Assembly: GCA_003184365.1 (NCBI GenBank)
Contig: NKYR01000197.1
Location: 1-50,424, forward strand
From: Evernia prunastri
Taxonomy: Eukaryota; Ascomycota; Lecanoromycetes; Lecanorales; Parmeliaceae
Reading direction: 5' to 3'
Length of the DNA stretch: 50,424 nucleotides
Shown here: positions 21,337 to 32,412 of the stretch, piece after piece
How positions within the stretch are numbered: the first letter of the stretch is position 1
How the letters are laid out: every line of letters starts with the position of its first letter
Made by a program: the position numbers and the translations under genes
Notes under the pieces: model-generated
Databases searched by the model: none
What the model was told of the DNA's origin: nothing
Seen by the model: the letters and a program-made list of their open reading frames with translations, nothing else

Positions 21337-23623
21337 GAAGTGACGGAGATTAGCTGGGCAGTGAGACATGCGATGGCTTCCTGAGGGGAACAAAAAATGT
21401 CTTTGACGGGGGGGGAAATTCGAGTCTGTGGCATTGCTATTCTTACGGGATCAGATTGTACAATGGTAGGAATTGCGGGGGCGTTCCGAGTTCGTTCTTT
21501 ACCACTTCTTCTTCTTCTACGACGCTCCTTCGGCTCAATATTTTCTTCTTCTCCTCTTTTTTCCTTTTTGGCTGACTGTCTTGGGATCTGGAGTTTGAGA
21601 TGGATGGGGCATCGTTGTGTTTGGTTGGTTGGCTGATGTACTACTACTACTTTACCTATCCCGTAAACCTATTGTACTATCATATCGCGTTTTCACATAC
21701 ACTTTCCACCGCGCAAGAACCCGCCGAACCGCATCTCAACCTCCGATGATCTGACTCTTGCATTGCAAAGAGCAACTCACACACAACCGGGCCTCCTGCT
21801 CTGCCTTGTCAAAAGTAACCTACCTGCCCTAGCCTTCTGGAAACACGCAGAGAAGGACTTGCCTGATGGCAAAAGGTCCAGTGTCCAGTAGACGGAGTTC
21901 TTGGCGCTAAGATAGAGTGATCCAGCGGCCCCTTACCTTAGTGTCTCTAACTCGAGTCAATGAATATAGTGTAACGGATGCTAAGAATCATTGTAGATAG
22001 GAAATAGTAATATTAATGGCATTACGATTTTATAATGTCGTTGGGATGGTTTCCAGGTATTAAGAACTAATTGGCATATAAGGGGGTTAAAGAATGAAGC
22101 TTGGATGTAAAATTCTTTGAGATTTATTCTTTGAGAATGATTATAAGAGAGATATAGTACTGTAAACTGTATATTGTATATATCTTTGCGTATACGTGAT
22201 AAGATTCTGAAGAATTCTGGTCTAAGTAGTAGTAAAGAGAGTAAGATAGTTGATCCTCTACCAAGTAGATTTATGATAATGGAAGCTATACTTGATTGCT
22301 TGGTTGATTATTTCAACTATACTACGAGACAGGCATCAAAGACCCAGAGCAGTGCCACTCCCATCACCAACTAGATACATATATCCTCATCAAGTATAGA
22401 CCGCCCTACGCCGTTTTTCACGCTCAATAAACTTCCGACCTTAACCCACCGCCATCGATTCGATAGGACCCCCGAGGACCCAGCAAACGTAGAGTTCACT
22501 TCTAGATATAGAGGATCGGAAGGAAGACGACCGACTAACTATCGGCATAACATCAGTACTACCCCTTATCTCTTCTGACGCACAGTGTAGCATTTAGCGA
22601 TGCATAATATCTCTCTTGCAGATATAGTTCTTGGCTGGGTTTGCCCCCGTTTTATCTTGTGTAGTCGTGGATTGAGATCCTTTAATCAGACGACCCTTCA
22701 AATATTCGCGACGCGTGATCCCTCATGTATTACCCACGGTATCCAGCCGTAGGACGACGCACCATGGGAAGCTATACTTGTTGCTTCGAGGACCCGGAGA
22801 GATATAAAGAGGCGCGGATTTTCTCTGTGCCAAGAATTCTAACATATTCCTGCACACCGCTACATAAGTTAACATCGCTTTCTTTCGATTTGGCCAATTC
22901 TCCAACCCCATCTCACCTCATATCATCCACCACGAACGACACCATCACCGTGAAATAGCGAAAAGCAACTAGCTACCCTTCGTCTGCCCTGCAATCTCAT
23001 CTGGCTTGTATGCCCGACCCCTGCCTGCACTTGGTCAACGCTATCGGTGGGAGTGTATCGTTCCTACCACGCAAACGCTCACGAGTGATCCTGAGAGTTC
23101 CGACAAGAGAGCGACGTCATTACGTCCTGAGCTCGTGATATTTCTAAAAAAAAAAAAAGGTCCATGCGCGGGCAAGGCTAGCTCTTGATCGTTGTCAGAC
23201 TGAAATCTTCGGGGTTAGTGTCACTTCAGTGAAGCCTAGAGATTAATTGACGCTCTTCAGCTTCTACTCACTTTCACCTCGCCTCGCTTCGCCTCGCCTC
23301 ACCTCCTTCTCGGCGACTAAGCGATAAGGTTGGGTGGCACCTCTTAGCAGTCATCAAGCTCTCGCAATCGTAAATAAAAACCACTTCAGCGAAGGCCTAC
23401 AGGAACGAATGACTAACACCTCTCAGCTCATCTCAGCTTCGTTTTTGGCGACCAGGCGATAATTTCTAAAGTCAGCTTTCGTCGCCACTTTCACATCATC
23501 ACGACATTTCTGCAGATCACCACATCAAGGCTCACGTCAACAGCATTCGATCAGCGAACAAGACTCCAAAATTAAGACGAACTTGATTGTCTCCGAGTCG
23601 TCCCTCCACGCTCGTCTCAAGCC
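21337..23623. other. 2.3-kb intergenic, no gene seen
   Basis: The region 21,960-22,400 is AT-rich with a TATATTGTATATAT stretch at ~22,169-22,182 and no coding frame. A 12-A tract lies at ~23,147, and CCTCG-type repeats at 23,276-23,306. CT-rich and CA-rich sequence just before 23,624 looks like the 5' leader of the F-box-like gene. Confidence 0.45.
23276..23306. repeat. CCTCG/CTTCG pentamer repeat
   Basis: About six drifting 5-bp units (CCTCG, CTTCG, CCTCA) occur 320 bp upstream of the next ATG, within a pyrimidine-rich presumed promoter or leader. Confidence 0.6.
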
Positions 23624-25099
23624 ATGGCACGTCGCAAAACCGCCAAAAGAACCGGAAAGCAGGCCGCTCGCCAGCACCCTGACGGAATCACAAAAGTACC
23701 GGCGAATGATCTACCACCCGAGCTCATCCACATGATCTTCGGGTACCTGAAGTCTACTGAAGCTGCCGTTTTTCGCTGGTCCGGGAGGGTTGTTGCTGAG
23801 ATCGGTCTACAGTATCTAGTCCCAACTGTTCATCTTGCGCTCAAGGAGGAGAGCTACGAAAGGCTTTTGGCTATTGCTGAACATCCAGTCGTGAGCATGT
23901 ATGTCGTCAAGCTTGAGTACGAAATCGAGGGTCTGTGGCCTATCGGCCGTGAAGATTTTGACCACATAGCCATACGCACAAGCGCAGTGTCGCAAGAAGA
24001 GTACATCTCTGAAACAGTGTCTGGCTCTCTGCTGAGCGCACGTGCTTGGCGAGCATATAAACGACAATATATTCGCAACTTACTATTACCGAGCCGGAAG
24101 CACATAGATCGAGCGTGGTCGTTGTATGAACAGTATCGTGAGAGTCAAATGAAGGTCCAACAAGCCTACTTCTTTCCCGAGATGATCGCGAAAGCGATGA
24201 AGCAATTTAGCAATCTGAAGGCAATCTCTTCATCTGCAGATGGTGCCCCCGAGCGCTATGTTGCTGAGATCAAAGGACTTCTGCCGACATATCGCTACCC
24301 ACAGTATCAAGCTTGCGGAGACCCATCAAATGTTGGCGCCACCATGTCCGTCATGTGCGCCGCGCAATGGACTGGTCTACACATCAAAGATTTCTGTTGT
24401 CAGTCTGTGAACTGGCAGATCTTCACACAGAGCAAGAAAGATCTTGCCGTTTTAAAGCGAAGTCTGTTTTCCGTCAAGAGAATGGACATAGCCTTCACCA
24501 TCCGGCGAGGCCTGGAAGACATCAACGGCCTAGATGGTATTGTTCAGGAACACGACTTCATATCCTATCAAATGGTGGGGAAAGGATGTGTAGCGGATCT
24601 AGTCACGTCTGCGCCAGACCTCGAATACTTCGGAATTACCTTCAGACACGATCACAAATTTTTCATGTTCCCAGACATGAATCTAATCATCGGAAACTTC
24701 TTCTGGCCTTCCTTGAAGGCCGTCAATCTCCAAAAGCAAAGCACGGACGGACACAACCTCGTGAACTTTTGCAAAAGGCACGCACACACTATCAAAGACT
24801 TCTCATTAGGTGACATGAGAGTAGTCGAAGGTTCATGGAACGCGACGTTCCACGGGATCCGCCGGGTTTTTCGGCTCGGGCAGCAGCTTGACACCTGCAA
24901 GCTAGACGGAGTGTTTCATGGCCCACGCGGCCATATCGTTATGAGCCCCGAGTTGAGGTGCGATGCGAAACCCAATGATGCTGGCCGAGTAGTCTCCAAC
25001 TACATCCGAGATACCGAAGTCGGAGATATCACGCTCGATGAATACTGTGAACTGAGGGACGCATTGAGGGGGCGCGATGCGCGCTATCGGTTGATCTGA
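23624..25099 (+). CDS. F-box-like hypothetical protein, 491 aa
   Basis: Single exon, ATG in a strong GCCATGG context. Residues 1-25 are very basic (MARRKTAKRTGKQAARQ), likely a nuclear localisation signal. Residues ~27-70 fit a degenerate F-box (NDLPPELIHMIFGYLKSTEA followed by an Arg/Trp-rich helix), the motif that binds Skp1 in SCF ubiquitin ligases. The rest is a helix/strand mixture without clear repeats, with motifs such as APDLEYFGITF and WPSLKAVNL that fit the irregular leucine-rich folds common in fungal F-box proteins. Substrate is unknown. This type of protein is greatly expanded in filamentous ascomycetes and is mostly uncharacterised. Confidence 0.75.
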   Translation: MARRKTAKRTGKQAARQHPDGITKVPANDLPPELIHMIFGYLKSTEAAVFRWSGRVVAEIGLQYLVPTVHLALKEESYERLLAIAEHPVVSMYVVKLEYEIEGLWPIGREDFDHIAIRTSAVSQEEYISETVSGSLLSARAWRAYKRQYIRNLLLPSRKHIDRAWSLYEQYRESQMKVQQAYFFPEMIAKAMKQFSNLKAISSSADGAPERYVAEIKGLLPTYRYPQYQACGDPSNVGATMSVMCAAQWTGLHIKDFCCQSVNWQIFTQSKKDLAVLKRSLFSVKRMDIAFTIRRGLEDINGLDGIVQEHDFISYQMVGKGCVADLVTSAPDLEYFGITFRHDHKFFMFPDMNLIIGNFFWPSLKAVNLQKQSTDGHNLVNFCKRHAHTIKDFSLGDMRVVEGSWNATFHGIRRVFRLGQQLDTCKLDGVFHGPRGHIVMSPELRCDAKPNDAGRVVSNYIRDTEVGDITLDEYCELRDALRGRDARYRLI

Positions 25100-26117
25100 C
25101 GACGCATTCTCTGTAGATTTCAATACGTGCTGAGAGAATACTTTAGGTCCGAGCATTCGTCAGCCTTGGAAACCACCCGCGCCGTCAAGCTGGGAGTTGG
25201 CAGGCAATGCCAAAATATTGGGCCGAGCGAAAGGAAAGTTTTGTTGACCCAGCATCCTTTCGACATAGCATTTACAGACAAAAAACAACTCTCACTGCAC
25301 CACCAACATGCTACTGCGTTCATGGTCGAGCTCAACAAAGCTCCATATCGGTGCAGATACAGTCACCGTCTCCACGGGAAAGTGCTCAGACATAGATCAA
25401 GATGGACCAAACGATTCCAAGAATCCATGAATGACCACACATGACCTCCAACACTGCCTGCTTTACCTACTCCCATAGTCTCAAAGCCACCAGCATCGCA
25501 ATTCAGCAAGTCCAAGTCCAATCGCACGTCTTGAAGAAACTTCTCTTGCATTCAAGAGAAGCCATGCCAGTCCTTACCATATGGAATGTGACTGAGTACT
25601 CAAGCCAGCCATCAACGAAGCACCCTCCTTCTCCCTTCCCTTTCCCTGCCCCTCGTCTCTGCCTCCCTTCACACCCTACCCTCTCAGCTCGTACACCATC
25701 ATCCTCTGCAGTCAAATAGTGCGACAAACTCAACCGGTTGGTGGCGAGGACGAGTCGCTTCGCCTTGTAGGATAATTAGAGTGTGTCGCCAGATGGCGGC
25801 TGGGAGGGCTGGAGGGAACTCGACAGGGTGTGTTGTGGTTGGGGTAAAGGTCGACAGGAGGGAATACGGACTATCATTGATCCGATCACTGCTTGGGCTT
25901 AGACTTTGCTTAGTCAGGCTTAGGGTAAGCGAGCTGTGACCAGTCCTCCCAGATAAGGTAAACAACATACCCTCTCGAGCTTGCTACGCTCCTGAACTGT
26001 TCACATATATAGAATCACTTTCAAAGAGCTGGAGTCACTCCGAGTCGCCTTCTGCCTCCTACCACTCATTGGGTCCGATCACCAACACACGCATTTTCTC
26101 CCCATCAACAACCAGCA
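25100..26117. other. 1-kb intergenic with APC15 promoter
   Basis: No supported gene. A CATATATAG element at 26,003-26,011 lies ~110 bp before the APC15 ATG and is a plausible TATA box. Minus-strand ORF 25,968-25,699 begins with ATG but has an arbitrary Ser/Thr/Pro composition and no homology I recognise. Confidence 0.4.
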
Positions 26118-27132
26118 ATGTTCTCCTCACTCCCCGTCCTCCACCCCCCTTCGGTAACGCACCCTTCTTCCCTCTAATCCCCTCCCTCCCTCTCTGACCT
26201 TAAAAACCCTCACTAACCACCCCCGCTCCCAGCCCCACACCCTCTGGTACCCCTCCCTCTCCGCCCCCCCACCCTCCCAACCCCACCCCTCAACAACCAC
26301 AACCACAGACCCCCCCCACCACCACCAGCACCGCCCCTCCAACCACAACCAGCACCACCAGCACCACCACACTCAGCACAACCACCACCACCACCCCCAC
26401 CCCCACCGAACCCACCTCTCCACCCTCCACGCCGACGAAACCGCCGTCCACAACCGCAAAGCCAACATCCGCCGCTTCGGCTCCGCCTGGCTGCGTCCCC
26501 CCGGCGTGGGCAAAACGCTCCAAGGCATGGCGGACGAGGTCGCCGAGCGGGAAGAAGGGGAGGCGGCGCGGGCGCGGGAGTTCGCGCTGGCGGAAGCGCA
26601 GGCGGCGGCGGAGGCCGAAGCGGAAGCGGCGGGGACGGGGACGGGGGGTGCCGTCGTCGCCGTCGTGCCGGGAGAAGAAGAGGGGGAGAGGGATTTGGAC
26701 GAGGAGGTGCCGGATGCGGATGGCGGGTGGAGCGATGCGGAGGAGGAGGATGATGAGGATGGGGAGGGGGTGGAGGTGGAGATGGAGGGGGCGGAGCAGA
26801 CGATGCTGGAGGAGGATATAGAAGATGGGGCGAGGGAGTTGGCATTGGAGTTGGGCGTGGATTTGGATGCTGAGGTGCCGGAGGCGGAAGAGGAGGGGAG
26901 CTATGAGCATACGGACACGGAGGTCGAGGATGAGAGCAGTGAGGACGGTGACGGGGTGGGCGCTGGGGGAGGGGGTTTCGGGAACCGGAATGGGAATGGG
27001 GGGCGGGGGTTGGTGTTGGGGGCGAATGGGGGCGGGGTGTTGGGGAGTAGTGTTTTTGGGAGCAGTCCTGTGAGGACGGGGGGGAGGAGGAGGAGTAGTG
27101 GGAGGGGGATGGGGAGGGGGAGGGAGAATTGA
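26118..27132 (+). CDS. apc15: anaphase-promoting complex subunit 15 (Apc15/Mnd2)
   Basis: Two exons, 26118-26153 and 26233-27132, 311 residues; the 79-nt intron has a CTAAC branch. The protein opens MFSSLPVLHPPS, then PHTLWYPS, and contains the family core ADETAVHNRKANIRRFGSAW, followed by LRPPGVGKTLQG and a Glu/Ala-rich helix. The core binds within the APC/C platform; Apc15/Mnd2 controls mitotic-checkpoint complex turnover (Apc15) and inhibits the Ama1-bound APC/C in yeast meiosis (Mnd2). Odd points: a His/Pro/Asn/Gln-rich insertion (~residues 40-75) with runs such as HHHQHH, a long acidic segment (EEEDDEDGEGVEVEMEG) and a Gly-Arg tail. The non-template strand is C-rich up to ~26,450 and G-rich after it, an extreme local skew. 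Confidence 0.88.
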
Positions 27133-27561
27133 AGGGGGAAGGGTGAGTGTGGGGGATTGAGCTAGAGGGGGTTATGATAGCTTTAGGTTAGTTGGTTGCT
27201 GAAGAAGAAGAAGATGCACTTTACTTGAACGGCGGGAAGCGAATGGGTAGATCTGGTAAGGAATAGAATGGCTTCACTTGCCCTGCATGTTTCAAAGTTG
27301 CAGCACTAGCTATACCGGCAGCTATCAAGTCCCTAGACCCCACGAACAAACACCCCAAAGCAGCCCCATCGCCACCTCCCCCAGCGCCACGCCTATGCAA
27401 TTCCCATGAACCCTCTTTACACATCTCCATCCGCACCTCCCTCCCCCCCACCCCCCACCCCCACACTCTCTCTCCCCCTCTCTTTCCGTCCCCCCGTCCG
27501 TACCCACTCCCGCCGCGCCTCGCTCCTACCCCCTTCCCCCTTCCCGCATCCCAGCCCGCCA

Positions 27562-28522
27562 TCAGAACAGCCACACGTACGCGAAGAGCACCCAAACCGC
27601 GACGAAAAACCCGAGCCAGACCTTCCAGCCGACGCCCGTCTTCCGCGCCATCCGGAGCATGCGGTTCATGGTGCCGCGGAGGCGCGCGCGCGTGCTGTCG
27701 AAGGAGTCGTTCATGGTGTCGGCGAGGGAGGAGGAGGAGCGGATCTCGTCGCCGATGGAGAGGGTGATCTGTTTGTGAAAAAAGGGGGGGGAGAGGTTAG
27801 TGGGGGGTACGGTTTTTGTGAGGGGTTTATTGGGGAGGGGGGGGGAGGGGAGGAGAGGGAGAGGGAGGGAAGGGAAGGAGGGAAAAAGGGACGAGCGACG
27901 AACATCCTTCAGCATCTTCACCTTGGCGCTTATCCCCTCGAGGTGCTGGTCGTTTTGGTTCTCGAGCTCCGAGAGCACGGCGTCGCTGTATTGACCCCTG
28001 CGTTTTCCAAAGCAAGCATCAGCCTCATGCACCACAGACACCTCCCCTCCAACATTTCCCCTTTAGAATCCAAACCCCCCCTTCCCTTCCCCCAGAGCCC
28101 ATATCCCCTCGGCAAACCCTCGCACTCCCTCCCTCGCTCTCTGCCCCACAGAGCCCCGCGCAACCCCCTTTCCCCCACCCCCCATTTCCCTTTTATCTAC
28201 ACTGTACTGTACATACCTCGAATTTGGCGTCGCGCTCCGAAACCCGCCGTTGACCAGCCCCATCCCGCTCGCGCCGGCCCCCGCGTCCCTGCTGCTCGGC
28301 CCCGCGTAGCCATATCCGCCGCCTGGGGACGCGCTCGCGCGGCCGCGATCGCCGGTGTAGGAGTCGAAGAGGGCGGAGCGGGGGTCGCGCTGGTGGAGGG
28401 TGGAAGGGCCGAAGCGGCTGGAGATGGTCATTGTGAGTGGGTGGGTGAGTGGGTGGGTGGGGCTTAGAGGAGATGGGAGAAGAAGGAGGAGGAGGGAGGG
28501 ACTTGACCTACTTGGAGGCCAT
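27562..28522 (-). CDS. bet1: Bet1-type SNARE of ER-Golgi transport
   Basis: Preferred exons 28522-28512, 28417-28217, 27997-27904, 27768-27562: 513 nt, 170 residues. The first exon supplies only MAS and two bases of the next codon; if it is wrong, translation starts at the ATG at 28431 (MTISSRFGPS). After a Gly/Ser/Ala-rich N-terminal linker comes the SNARE motif, from YSDAVLSELENQNDQHLEG through KVKMLKDITLSIGDEIR and MNDSFDSTRARLRGTM, then the C-terminal membrane anchor (WKVWLGFFVAVWVLFAYVWL) that places it in ER/cis-Golgi vesicles. It pairs with Bos1, Sec22 and Sed5 in yeast. Intron 3 uses GTTCGT, a less common donor. The gene is convergent with APC15. Confidence 0.9.
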
Positions 28523-29135
28523 GTTTTAGAAAGAGGAGGGAGGGGAAGAAGGGTGCCTGGAGAGGACGGGAGAGGAGAGGTGGCCTTTGCGGGATGGGAG
28601 AGAAGGGAGAGGCTGCTGCGGTTGTGGAGAGGGGGTATTAGTGAGTCATTATTGTGTTTTTGGCTGATTCATGTATTGAAAATGGGCACATTGAAAGAGG
28701 GAGTTGGCCATTGCGATGATGGGGAGGAGTGATTGGTACTCGTTCAACGGTTGCGGGCAATATTTGTGAAAAGACAGCTCAACAAAGCTTGGCGTTTTTG
28801 ATCCGCTCACTTTGCAGTCCAGATTCAGTCAGAGAAGGTCAGTTCAATTGGATTGTATTTTTGTTGTTTCTGCTATCGGGTAACTGTATGTTCGAGAGCA
28901 GCGAGTACACAGGTATGCTCAGCGCATTCCATGCGCCTATGCCAGCGGATTTCAAAAAGAAACTCCAGGCTCATAAATATTCCTTCCCGCCGAACATGCA
29001 AATAACAAATGCCCTTTTCTTTTGTAGCAGCTATGCTTTTGTGCTCGCGGTCACGACACCATGCAAGGCCATTCCTATACGCAGGTCGTGCTCGAGCCCC
29101 CCTCCCTCACCAACCCAATTGCCATGCCAAAGACC
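28523..29135. other. intergenic between BET1 and CHZ1
   Basis: No gene is visible. Positions 28,430-28,640 are G-rich on the plus strand (pyrimidine-rich leader on the BET1 strand). Frames at 28,729-29,139 overlap on both strands without features. Confidence 0.4.
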
Positions 29136-29635
29136 CTAATCCTTCATCTCGTGGTCGTCGTCGTCCTCTTCTTCGAAATCGTCATCCTCGTCATCGTCGT
29201 CGTCCAGTTCATCCCCCGCATTCTCGGCTGCTTTAGCGAAGTCGATGGCTTTGCCGCGTGTGCGCCGGCCGTCACTGATGATATTGTCCGTGTCGATTTC
29301 CTCCATGTTGTCTTCGTCCTTCTCTTCGGCTTCAGGTACAACGGTGTCAATTCTGTGCTTGGTGTGTGCTGGATTGGTCAAGGAAAGGCTTACGCTCTTC
29401 TTTCAACTGCGAGTGAAGAACGTTAACAATGGCTCTGAGAGCATAAGGTAGAGGATTGGTAGAGCGAGTGGCGTACCTCATCCTCTGCTCCGGTCTCCTC
29501 GTCCGAGCTACTGTCATCCTCGCCCATGCTCACATCGTGAGGCGCATCCGTTGCTTTGCCTTTTCCCTTTCCCTCAGCGACAGTCTGGGCGGGATCGCTC
29601 ACAGTGCCGCTGCGTGTGGGCCCGGTGCTGCTCAT
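29136..29635 (-). CDS. chz1: Chz1 histone H2A.Z-H2B chaperone
   Basis: Proposed exons 29635-29477, 29406-29394 (13 nt) and 29329-29136, 366 nt, 121 residues. The CHZ motif DNMEEIDTDNIISDGRRTRG followed by KAIDFAKAA is diagnostic. It is flanked by acidic segments (GEDDSSSDEETGAEDE and a C-terminal Asp/Glu run of ~20 residues) typical of this disordered chaperone. Chz1 binds H2A.Z-H2B dimers in the nucleus and helps SWR1 deposit H2A.Z. The micro-exon reads LKEE and joins to PEEKDED; its edges (CTCGCAG acceptor, GTAAGC donor) are good and both junctions keep phase, but the third-exon acceptor CTGAAG is weak. The core domain in exon 3 is certain, the exact N-terminal splicing less so. Confidence 0.85.
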
Positions 29636-30350
29636 GATGTGAATGCTGGAACTAGGATGAAATGTGGTAGTGGAGGCCTGGCGTAAGAATTGAGGTCTGT
29701 CGTATTTCGGGCTGGTGGGGTGTGATGTTGAAAGGTGTTGAGCTTGTGGTGAAGGTTCGCGTAAAAGCGTGACGGCTAATCTAGATCTCCGCAATGCCAA
29801 GACTTGATTCCGCTCTGCAGTATTCCGTAAAGTAAATTCAGCTTCACCTCACCACCATTGAGCTGCGACCATCTATTCTCTAACCAGAGTCTGCACCCAT
29901 GTGTCTCGAAAGAGCACATACCACATGACAAGCCGATTGTATGGTAATCGCTGCGGAGGAGTCTTACATGATCCTCAACCTCCATTCGCTCTTCCGTTCT
30001 CCGTTTGTCTTCTCAATGATTACTGCTTTCTTATTTTACATTTTCGTACATGAGAGTAAGAATGAGTCAGCGAGACTGACTCCCAATTAAGTCAATATAT
30101 TCGCGTAAATTGTATTGGCTGCCTGAAAAGGTTTCCTTGCATGCTTAGCGGCACGGTACAGCGAGATTATGAAGCTGAACTTCTGACAACTTATCCACAA
30201 TTCATTGGCCAAAGTATTCAGCTCCTACTCAGCAGATTTACGTGTTTGGGTCACTAGTACCGTCATGCTGGCATATAACCATGCTTCCCTCCATTCCTCC
30301 ACTCTGATCAACTTTGGCTCCTATTGTTTAGCGTTTCATAAAACATCAGC
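29636..30350. other. divergent promoter region CHZ1 / DUF2235 gene
   Basis: 715 bp between two divergent starts with no supported ORF. The region 30,000-30,150 is AT-rich. No clear TATA box or known binding site was seen. Confidence 0.4.
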
Positions 30351-31842
30351 ATGAACGACCCAGAGTCACGGTCGCAAAAGCGACTAGTACTTTGCTTCGA
30401 TGGCACAGGTACGACCATCCACAGTTGAAGAGAAGACAGTGCTAACTCCATCTCAGGTGACAAATTCCTCGGTAACGACTCGGACACAAACATCGTCAAG
30501 ATCTATCGAATGCTTGATAGGAAAAATCCCGATCAATTCCACTACTACCAACGTATAGGACTCCAATCGCACCATATCTTGACATCTTGACATAGTTCAC
30601 TAATTTTCTAAGCTGGCATCGGGACCTACGCCCAGAATCAGACTTCCAATTCTTCCACGCCCCACGGCCTCATCTCTCGATTCAAAACCTCGGTGGCTTT
30701 TTCCATTGATCAAGCGGTCGGCACAACCTTCGTGAACCACGTCCTCGCCGGTTACCATTTTCTCATGCGATACTACTCACCGGGAGACCACATCTATATC
30801 TTCGGCTTCTCTCGAGGTGCCTATACGGCGCGCTTCCTCGCAGAGATGGTCAACGATATCGGCTTGCTTTCAAAGGGCAATGAAGAAATGGTGCATTTCG
30901 CCTGGATCACTTTCAGCGATTACCAAACGTCTCGCTCCAAGACCGATGATGAACAAAACAAGAAAACATATATGGAGAAATTTAAAGGGACATTCTGCCG
31001 TCCTGACGTTCAGGTTCATTTCCTGGGCTTGTTTGATTGCGTCAATAGTGTAGGCCAGTTCGAGATTCCTTTGTTCCGGAAGTCCTCACCGTACGTGCCT
31101 ATTCCACCAGCGACGCATGTCCGCCACGCGGTATCCATTAATGAAAGGCGACTGAAATTTAAGCCTGCACTTTTCGACCTGGACGATTCCAAGGAGGAGA
31201 AACATCAAACCTTGAAGGAAACATGGTTTGCTGGCAACCACGCTGACATTGGGGGAGGCTGGGCTCCCCAAGATAGGAAACGCTTACTATCTGACATCCC
31301 CTTGGCTTGGATGATTCGTGAGATCGAGGAACTGGAAGACGGCGCCAACCGCTTGGCCATAGACCTAGATGAAAAGTCGAGGATTCTCAACTGCGACGAA
31401 GAGGTGAGAATCAGAAAGAGCGCGCCTCCTCACGATATGCTCGCCTTCCACTCGGGGACCTCTTGGCAATGGGTGTTAGGATGGTGGGTCTTGGGTTCGT
31501 CTTCTCTTCTCACCACATGCCAGAGAAGTGCCCTAACATGCAACAGAGATCCTCCCATTCTTCACGCGTCTCGAGCTCATAAACGGTGAATGGGTCCCTC
31601 GCTACTGGCCACCGAATCTTGGCTCAAAACGGGATATTCCAACCCACGGAGACATCCATTCCAGTGTGAGCAAATTGTACAAAGATGGTATTATAAGAAA
31701 GGATCAGCTGCCCCATCTCGGTGGTGAGGCGACGCCCTGGCTTGGGGTTGAGAGCGCGCTGATGAGGTATGCGTGGCCTTCGCTGTTGATGCTGGGCGTT
31801 ATGGGTGCCGGGGTGGGAGTGCTAAAGGGGCAGTTGTTTTGA
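30351..31842 (+). CDS. DUF2235 alpha/beta hydrolase (Tle1-like catalytic domain)
   Basis: Exons 30351-30408, 30457-30552, 30613-31494, 31547-31842: 1332 nt, 443 residues. Family landmarks run in order: RLVLCFDGTG with GDKFLGNDSDTNIVK, YYQPGIGTY, the nucleophile elbow IYIFGFSRGAYTARF (GxSxG, Ser in GFSRG), LFDCVNSVG with a likely catalytic Asp, and FAGNHADIGGGW with the catalytic His region. The C-terminus carries a hydrophobic helix (SLLMLGVMGAGVGVL), so it may be membrane-anchored. The fold is shared with bacterial T6SS Tle1 phospholipases; the fungal relatives are numerous and mostly uncharacterised, so lipase/esterase activity is inferred. All three splice junctions restore conserved motifs, which makes the model reliable. 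Confidence 0.9.
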
Positions 31843-32412
31843 GGATGCCAGAGTGAGCGTCATTGTGTTTCTGTACCAAAATTCGGAACTGGTAGCGTTC
31901 AAGTAGCGTCTTTAGTCATTCTGGAGGCCGTTCTCTAAAGAAAAGAACGTTTCTATTTCTTGCAACTTCAAATGCCAACCCAGTATAATTTCTTCAGACC
32001 TTCGTCAACTGTCGTACTCGATGTGCGCATCCCAACCATTATCATTAGCCTCAGCACCGCTTGCTCAGAGCCAACGCACCCTCGAAACTAGCCCCCGAAA
32101 TTAGGCCCCAGATCAACCTAAAACACTTCAACTTACCGAGGTACTTTCCTTCCTTTCCACAAATTTGATTCGTGAGCATAGTTTTGTGAAGCCATTGTTG
32201 ATAGGATAAATTATATGCAGAGATGGTGTCAGCTTACAAATGAGATGACTATATTTTCGCTGAATCAGCAATGTGCCTTTGGTCTATATTTACGCAAATT
32301 TCATCAACGTCCTTCTCTTCCTCCCACATTCCTCACTTCACACAGGAGCGCCTGAAAGGTTATCCTCTGGAACCCTGTAACACCTTTCTATACACGGGAT
32401 AACAGTAGCACC
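31843..32412. other. intergenic, MFS promoter side
   Basis: No gene. The last ~130 bp before 32,413 is a CT-rich stretch (CTTCTCTTCCTCCC) usual in fungal promoters. Confidence 0.4.

Noticed and set aside
26213..26910. Two long minus-strand ORFs (206-210 codons) over APC15
   Set aside because: They are Pro/His/Arg-rich antisense shadows created by the C/G skew; APC15 on the plus strand has the conserved family core.
27406..28467. 353-codon plus-strand ORF across BET1
   Set aside because: Low-complexity Pro/Arg/Gly composition; it is the antisense of the BET1 exons and introns.
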